Assembly (NCBI RefSeq): GCF_039555335.1
Contig: NC_092639.1
Span: 33,822,353 to 33,886,352, forward strand
Origin: Amphiura filiformis
Taxonomy: Eukaryota > Echinodermata > Ophiuroidea > Amphilepidida > Amphiuridae
DNA: 64,000 bases
Reading direction: 5' to 3'
This document shows, in pieces, positions 52,401-61,400 of the stretch (position 1 is its first letter; the number at the start of each line of letters is the position of its first letter). The notes below the pieces were generated by a model that searched no databases, was not told the origin of the DNA, and worked only from the letters and a program-made list of their open reading frames with translations. A program made the translations under genes and the position numbers.

Positions 52401-55400
52401 AGACAATGACCAGGGATTGTTTGTAATAAACTGTTAGTTTTTGTTACAGGAATTGTGAGTTTTGATAGTTTTTATTTGGATTTCATTTTTTATTTACAAC
52501 AGTGGCATTTATACATGTTGGTTCATCCACATAAAAGACAATAAGTATATAAGTAGAAACATGATAAATACAATGCAAGGAATATACAACAAACGGCCTG
52601 AGATGACATGATGACAATTTACTAGTACAGGGTAATTGAGTTGCAATATTTAATGTATGTTAAAATTTGATTAACTGTCATACTTGAATCTTAATTTGTA
52701 CATTGTACATGTTGCCGCCCGGCTTGTTAAGCTGGTTTCATACTACCCTGCCGCTTGCCGCTGAGTGGCGTGGCGCACGCGCATTGCAGACAAACGGCCA
52801 CAATCAAGGCTTGTCATTGGTTGAAGCGCCTTGCTGCTTGCCGCAGCGGCAAGCGGCAGGAAAGTATGCTGGGGCATTACATTGACTAAGAAGTGTGAAC
52901 ACATAACTCCTATACTTAAATCCTTCATTGGCTGCCTGTAGAGAAGCGCATCATATACAAGCTTATGCTTCTTACTTTCAAATGCCTCAACAACCTGGCA
53001 CCTGACTACTTATGTAATCTCATCACCATCAAAAAGCCAACTCGTGCTCTTAGATCTAACATTACCACCAATTCACCTTTTCGGTAAATCCCATAAGCCT
53101 TTGCGAGTACACCTGAGAACTTCGTCATTTTACGTCCACGGTGATCTGCGCCCGATCGCACGTGGTTTATCGAACATCATTACTGCGCATTGCAAGTCGG
53201 TGTGACGTCAAATGACGAGTTCTCAGGTGTACTCGCAAAGGGTTATGGGATTTACTGAAAAGGTGAATTTGCAACGCAAGTCTGTCAATACTGTTACTTA
53301 CGGCCAGAGATCTTTTTCATATTCAGCTCTGGAACTGTGGAATCAACTCCCAATTCATGTCAGGAACTCCAAGTCTCTCAATCAATTCAAGGGCTCACTA
53401 AAATCTCATCTTTTCAACATTTGACTGTGTTTATTTTGTATCTTTGCATATATTATGTGTAGTTTTAAGTTGTAGTGTAAGATTTTTGTACAGCGCATTG
53501 GGGTCATTTTGACGAAATGCGCTTTATAAGTATGCCTTTTCATTTCATTCATTTCATTTCATTGCAGACGACCCACTGGTCACCTTAAGTAAGTTATTAA
53601 GATTCTCTCATCTTCAGCCCAGAATAAACATCCTATTTGCAGACCAGCTATATAATTTTAACACCCGTATACCTTTCTCTAATCATAAATGCAAGTCCAT
53701 ACAGTCCAGCCTCTTTTACCCAGCCATAATGGGACCAAGCATCGGCCTGTCAAGGGAAAAATCTGTATAAAGAATTATGTGTAATTCTGAATTGAATGTA
53801 TGAAGTGCTGAAATTGTGACAGCAAAAAAGATGACTCAATATGTGGTAATAACACTGAAAGACTGTGGTATTTGAATGCTTTATGCAACATAGATATGTC
53901 CTTCTTAATGCTCCAGAGCATGTAGCATGAACTAACATGTGAAAGCAATAAAGTCATGTTTTCCTGTAAAGATCACATGGCCAGGCAACAGAGAGATCCA
54001 TATAAAAGAGGTCTGGATAAGGGAGGTTGGACTGTATGTAAGAGGACTTGGGAGAGCCCACTGCATAGAATCAAACCTTTAAGGGGGTACTACACCCCTC
54101 GATAAATTTGTGACTATTTTTGCATTTTTCTCAAAACTAATAACACACTGATAACAAAAGTTATGTATATTATAGGGGCAAGGAATCCAATTACTACACT
54201 GGAATTTCAGTGACCCAAGACAAGCGGTTCGAAATTTCAGTGTAGTAATTGGATTCCTTGCCCCAATAATATACATAACTTTTGTCACCAGTGTGTTATT
54301 ATTTTTCGAGAAAAATGCAAAAATACTCACAATTTACCACAGGTGTAGTACCCCTTATAATATCAAACATATCAATTTTAATTTAAATACATTGCCCCTT
54401 TTCTTAATTCCCCATTACCTGAAATCAGCCCTTCCTTGATATCAAACATAAAAAGTTTCCCGGAATCTTACTTTATTTTATACATTTATCATGTTTGTAT
54501 ATATTCTTAATCATGTTAAATACATTCCCTCTTATTCTAATTTCCCACTACCTGGAATGAGACATTCCTCGATATTAATTAAACATACAGTTTCTCTGGA
54601 TCTAATTTCCCACTACCTGGAATCAGACATTCCTCAATATCAAACATAAAAAGTTTCCCTGAATCTTACTTTATTTTATTCATTTATCATGTTTATACAT
54701 ATTCTTAATCATATAAAATATTACGCCTTAATTTCTGACTACCTTGAATCAGACCTTCCTCGATATCAAACAAATCAGTTTCTCTGAATCTTACTTTATT
54801 TTAAACATTTATCATGTTTATACATATTCTTAATCATTCTTATACCTTGAATCAGGCATTCCTCGATATATTATATATACATTTTCTCTAAATCTTACTT
54901 TATTTGATACCTATACATCATATTTATACATATTTGTAATCATGTTAAATACATTCCCTCTTATTCCAATTTCTCACTACCTTAATCAGACCTTCCTCAA
55001 TATCAAACATATCGGTTTCAGTTCTCTCAAATATTACTTTACATTGTACATTATTATATTCTTGATCATGTTAAATATATTTCTTCTTATCCCAAATTCC
55101 CACTTCCTTGAACATAACTTCCTCAATATCAAAGTTTCCCCAAATATTACTTGACATTGTACATATATGTGACACGATCTGGTCCATGGGGGCCAAAGGC
55201 AGCAAATTTGAAACTGAGTTAAAGGTAAAAATGTGGAGTAAAAAACCCCAACAAAATACATAAGAAAATAGACATCAAAAAAATTCACAACTTTAAAATC
55301 AAGTATGCTAGACCTTTGGTGTAACTCAATTTTTTTAAATGCCTCCTTTGGCCCCATGAACCAGATTCTGTCACATATATCATTCTTTCCCAGATTCCCA

Positions 55401-58400
55401 CTATCTTGAATCAGACCTTCCTTAATATCAAGCATTGGTTTCAGTTTCCCCAAATCTTACTTTACATTGTACATATATATATTCTTAACCATATACATTC
55501 CCATTTATATGATTTATGCCAATTTCCTACTACCTTGATTCTGCCCTTCCTTGATATCCAAGTATCGGTTTTAGTTTCCCCAAATTGTACTTTGCTTTGT
55601 ATATTTATACATATTCTTAATCATGTTGAATTCATAAACACGTATAATCTCAGTTGCCCACTATATCTTGAATAAGACCTTCCTCAATATCAAACATATC
55701 AATTTCTCTGAATCTTGCTTTATTTTATACATTTATCATGTTTGTATAATTATATTCTTAATCATCTTTTAAGATGATTAAGAATATATACAAACATGAT
55801 AAATGTATAAAATAAAAATGATAATAATGTATTTAAAAATACATTTCCTTTTACCTGAATTTCCCACTACCCGAGTGAATCAAACCTTCCTCAATATCAA
55901 ACATATTGGTTTAAGTTCCCCCAAAATCTTACTTTACATTGTACATTTATATTTTTAATCTTGTTGCATACATTCCTCTCTAATCCCGAATTCCCACTAT
56001 CATGAATCTCTAATCTTCTCTAAAATATCTTTGACTTGATTTATTTTTCTTATTTATCTGTGTCTTATTTTCTTACACAGTGAGAAATTAAGCATTTTTA
56101 TTTTCATAATGCTCTGGGCTGTTATCAATTTCTGTTCCATCTCCTCCATTGTTGATTGTGTCTCTGCTCCAAAGGTCATAGTTGTTAAGCCACACTGATA
56201 AAAAATTCTTCTCCTGAATAATGACATTGGTATAGCCTTGCCTGTCAAAATTTTTTTATGCATTCCAAAACATCTGCATCTTGATTTTACTCTGATTGGA
56301 TTTTCTCAGCTGGGCATGTGTACTGACCTAGATATTTATAATTATCAATCTTTTTGATATTCTGTTATGATTGTTTCTTCTGTATCAAAATTGGTCTTGA
56401 ACTTTGTTTTTCCGTTGTGCATTTGCAAGCTAATGTGTTTACTGTCTCTCTTCAAGCTGGCTAGTTCTAGTTGTTCTTCCATATCTTTCACTGATGCTGT
56501 TGTTAAAGCAATATTATCTGTGAACCTCTGCGAACCTAAGATCTGTTAATATCTGTTATTAAAAGCACCTTTTGGCAACAACAACACCACCTTGTTTTAT
56601 GGGCCAGACCATCCCTGATTTTGTATTTTGGAAATTGTTTTGCTGTATGCATGTAAAATCAGCTGTTTTGGGTTTTTTTTGGTACAAAATGTAACTGATT
56701 TTGACTGAAATAAGAGAGCAAAGTGAGCAAGTGAATTGCTATTATTTTGACAGATTTTGGTGATTTTTGAGGATGGTTTTATGGTCATATGTAAACCAAC
56801 CATACATAAAAGGCATGTCCGCCTATAGAACAGGATGTTGTTGTTTTTTGTCGCCTTAAGTAAGTTTTTAATCTGTCTCTTTGTTTAAGCATTCTTCCCT
56901 GCCATTGGGTTTACATGTACCATGCTGCTTATTGAGATTGTGCTGCGCCTATATTGGACTAATCCATTTAATGTCCTCACTCCCCCTGTGGAATATTTTG
57001 GAAATATCTTCCACTGGGGGAGTATGAATTTTAAATGGAATTAGCCCATATAACCTATTCTATTTGAAACTACCCTCCCTCTGTGGAACATTTAGATTGA
57101 ATCTTTTTCAGAGGTGTATGAAATTCAGATGGAGCTGCCTAATGTGTTTATTCCATTTGGAATTCATACTCCTCCTGTGGACAATATTTGCAAAATCTTC
57201 CACAGGGGTAATATGCATTTTAAGTGGAATAGCATATTTCAATTTAAGTCACATGTGGCATTTTTATTATTTACAGCTATGTTTGATGATCTGAGCAACT
57301 GATATAAAATAATTAAATTTCTAAATATCATCAGTACATGACAAAGTATACAAGATTGTATGACTTGCCCAGCTTAGAAGGTGTCACATATGATCAGGAC
57401 AAATCAATGAACTTGAGAGGAACTCATTGATCTTCCTTAAAAATTTTCCTTTACATTTTTGAGGGGCAGTGCGGTCACATTTATAGAAAAAAACCAAACC
57501 AAAATCGAATCGAATTGTGAAAAAAAAAAAGATGTGGACATACTTTTGAACCAGAAGCAGGCAAGAATATCATTTTTGACATCATCTAAAATGGGAAATT
57601 ACAGAAGTCTGTCAACCACGCTGTCACATGTTTTCCATCCAAAAAAACCCAGCCGGAATAAGAAAATTATTGAAACCTCAATTCTAAGTCACAGGCCAAT
57701 TTTATGACAAACTACAGTATGACAGTTTACCTGTGTGAATCCTCAATATATATGATGAATCTAATTTAGTGTTTGATCATAATCTCTTTCACAGACACCA
57801 CTCTGTGTATTCAGTCAACTATTCCAACTGATGATGGAGCGAGCATGCAGTGTTGCTACAGATCTGACGAGTCTTTGATCATTGGGTATGAAGGACCGTG
57901 GTCAAGTACTTTCATTGAACGTCAATACTACATCACGGGACAGTTTTACGATGAGCAGCAGTATGTGGATTATCTGAGTGAGTAGTGAATGCGATCTGTC
58001 TGTACACTGTAGCAAAGTTTTTTTGCCTTTTTTGCCAATGTAGTGAGCATGCTTATTATGAAACGAAGGGTTTGGAGTGCAGATTGGTTGATCATATTAT
58101 ATCATGAAATGTTGACACCTCGCACATTGTACAAGCCATGTAACCAATTGCACAGTTCTGCATTTATGTGATTAAGATAAATAAAATGTTTGTAATGCAC
58201 AATTGGTGTTCATATTTGACTATTCTTGTCCATGAAACAAAAATCAATTGCGAGTGATAATGCTGATCATGCAGTGCAGAATAATGGTCTGACTTTTGTC
58301 AAACATGATACCTTATTCATACATACTCACGATATAACGACGTTTCTGATTGGATTTGGGCCCTTTTTTGCTGGTCATAAATTCCGTTTATGACCAGCAC

Positions 58401-61400
58401 ACAGGGCATAAACAAGCTGCGCCACGCAGCGTTGGAACCCAATTAACACGATCCACGATTTGCTAGTGTTATGCGTACATCGCCAAGCGCATGTCACAGC
58501 GCCCATCTCACGCTGGAGCGCAAAAGATGACGCGTATCACGTGTTGACTCCCGGCCGTTGACCTCATGAGCCGAGCTGCTTCCTGCAAGTAGGCCTACCA
58601 ATTTATGAAGGAAAACGGTATGGAAATGTTATTTAAACTTGTAAACCCTTATTATTTTCATCTGTATTGAATTGCTAAGAATGTTGGGTATGTATGAACC
58701 CGTTCATTCATAGGATTTCGGGCACGATCGCTGTTTATGCCCTCAATCCTATTAATGAACCCCTAATTTTTTACATTAAAAAGCCAAAGAAATTCAATAT
58801 TACAATTATCTATAATCTTACTTTCCATTTCAGATGAAGATCTGCTACCAAGGTACTACTGCTGCACAGAGTCACAGGATCCTAGTTTCTGCGATTTGTA
58901 TTATGAAAAGCGGCCTGCTGGCACATGCAATGGATACGAAGCACCACAATCAGGTATGTACTCACAGTCATGCTTTCTTTCTTTTTTTTGTAATTCTCAT
59001 TCTTGTTTTCTGTTGCTTTTGTTTTCTTGATCAGTTTTCTTTTCTTTCCACTTCTTTGTTTTTTGTCTCTTTATCCCTTCTCTCTTTCTGTTTTATTTGT
59101 TTTTGTGTCCAACCTATTTTCATTACTATCTTTATTTTGATTTGCAATATTGATTTTAAGAGTATGTTCATTATATAATTTGTAATAGTTTGGATAGTAT
59201 GATTATATAATCATTGTTAAAAAAATAAGTTGTAATGAAAATTAACTTAATGGTCTTATTTAATGAATCTTCAAAATAAATTTCTTATACTTATTCTCAC
59301 TTTTCCTCCCAGGTTGGCTGTTTGGTGATCCCCACATGAGGACCATGGATGGTTATCAGTATACTTTCAATGGCAAAGGAGAATATATCCTGGCAGAGGT
59401 CGATGATGGACTCTTTGTCCTTCAAGGTAGAAATTGTAACATAATCTCCAGTTTCTAGCACAAAGTACTTTCCTTCTCTTTGATGTGCAAAGAACATCGT
59501 ACTTTATATTCTTTTGAAACACATAGCTTTTTTCCACCAAAATTCAAAAATTTCAGAAATGTAAATTTTCATGACCATATTTGGAATGAGCATGAAAAAT
59601 GCATTAAAATGAGTACAAACACGCCTAGTATTGATCCAGTAGTTCTTAAGATAGCTCTTGATATTTTGAGAAAATATTTCAAAACTTGAAATTTTTCCAT
59701 TGAAGCGCATGGCTAGCACGCAGAGCATTAAAAGAAGATTGGAAGAAGATTGGAAATCGTAGTTAAGAATGGACATTGTACATGGTGCTGGGTGCCGTCA
59801 AATCGTCAGCTACCAACACCTAATGAGTCAAATTTGCAGTACAGTATGCCCTGTTGTTTAGGCTCTGTGCATACACAAATTGATCAGTCAAATTTCACAT
59901 TCAGAGCCCTGATTCATCATTGCCTAACAAATCTAATGTTACACTTGTACCAATTGCAGCTCGTATGGGAGAACCTCTTAATGTGACGGTAGGAGGTGAG
60001 GGTGCTACAATATTCACTGGTGTGGCAGCTATGCAAACGGACTCTGCACAAGTTGAAATGGTGATGAATGCCGAGGGAACCGATTTCAGCGTGTTACTCA
60101 ATGGAAACACAATGATTGACAAATCATCACTTCTCAATGGTATGCTATTTTATGGACATAACCAAATATAAAAATTCTGATAAGTTGTTGTTACTTTTTT
60201 TTTAACAATATGCTAAACTGATACTAGCTTTTAATATCAGATTTCTTCCATTTTAATTTTGAGCCAAACTAATGCTCAAGATAAAAATGGGATATTCCAG
60301 TTGAAATCCATATTCCCCTATGGAAGGCATGACCTTTATCTTCTACAAAGTGAATGTGAATTTCAAATGAGGTTACCTGTATGGGTGACTCCATTTGAAA
60401 TCTACACCCCCTGTGTGGGAGCAGGTTAAGTTCATGTCTTCCATAGGGGGTTTATGGATTTCAAAATGGTAAAACCCAATGTAAGAAAATTTTGCTATTC
60501 CATTCCAGCACCTAGATCATGAATGTATGTATTGGTGAATCTGACTGGCTGTAACGAATATAGCACCTTAAGCTTTGGTTTTCACATGTTATTTAGTTCA
60601 TCAAGTACATTACAGTTACGTACAAATTTGAAGTTTGAGAAAAATTGAGGGCCTCCTCTTGAGTAAATCTTTCAACAGGCGGTACATGACATACATCATG
60701 TGACATGCAAGGCTGCCAAAACTACAAGGCTGAAAGCCAGAATTTTGCTCTGACATAACATATTTAGAATTGTTCATGAAGATTTCAGGTTTACGTGTTA
60801 ATCTAATGGCAACATCAAAAATGGCGATATCGCATCCGACCTCCCCAGGCTAACAATATTGCTTTAAAGGTCCACAATTGTTGGCCTAGTCAACTGGCAG
60901 GTTTGTGCAGGAACTAAATACCAACAATTACTAAATGTTTATACTAGGATTTGGGCAGGTAACCTTGTCCTTAAATATCACAGTGTTCTTTTAGATGGTC
61001 AAGACTTTGGCGAGTTGGACACTTTTATTATCATGGATTATGTTATGCCATAAAATACTGAGCTTGTGTAACACTTAATGAATAAATCCAGATGTGCTCT
61101 TAACCCTTTAAGTAGAATTTGGATATGTCAATGGTAAAATTTTGTTACACTACCAGATATGCCACAAAGTTGAGAACGAATGTTCACAAAGTAACATCAG
61201 TTTTTTTTTCTTATAAAATAATTGCCATCAGTATAACATAAATAAGCATGCCATTAAATTTGACTCAAATATATTTATGATTCTTCAGGTCCGTATTTCA
61301 ACCCAGCTGATCGTAGTTTCTACTTGGAGCTTCAGCGAGATGACTACACCTCCCCAATAACCGGCAAAGACCGGGTGGTCGTCTACTATAGCAGTGGTAT

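Larger units (their letters stand above)
52352..57794 (+). other. 5.4-kb intron splitting AMOP
   Basis: Holds a repeat D copy, a LINE relic with nested MITE, a TTAA-type MITE, a long minisatellite with its own MITE and a family B repeat. The stretches 53590-54070 and 56050-56940 show nothing I can assign. Confidence 0.6.

Noticed and set aside
55034-55453. 139-codon open frame on the minus strand
   Set aside because: It is inside the minisatellite and its MITE; its length reflects the repeat composition.
58834-59178. 114-codon open frame beginning with ATG at 58834
   Set aside because: The ATG is at the exon 42 boundary in another frame; the real frame gives the AMOP C-terminal motif.
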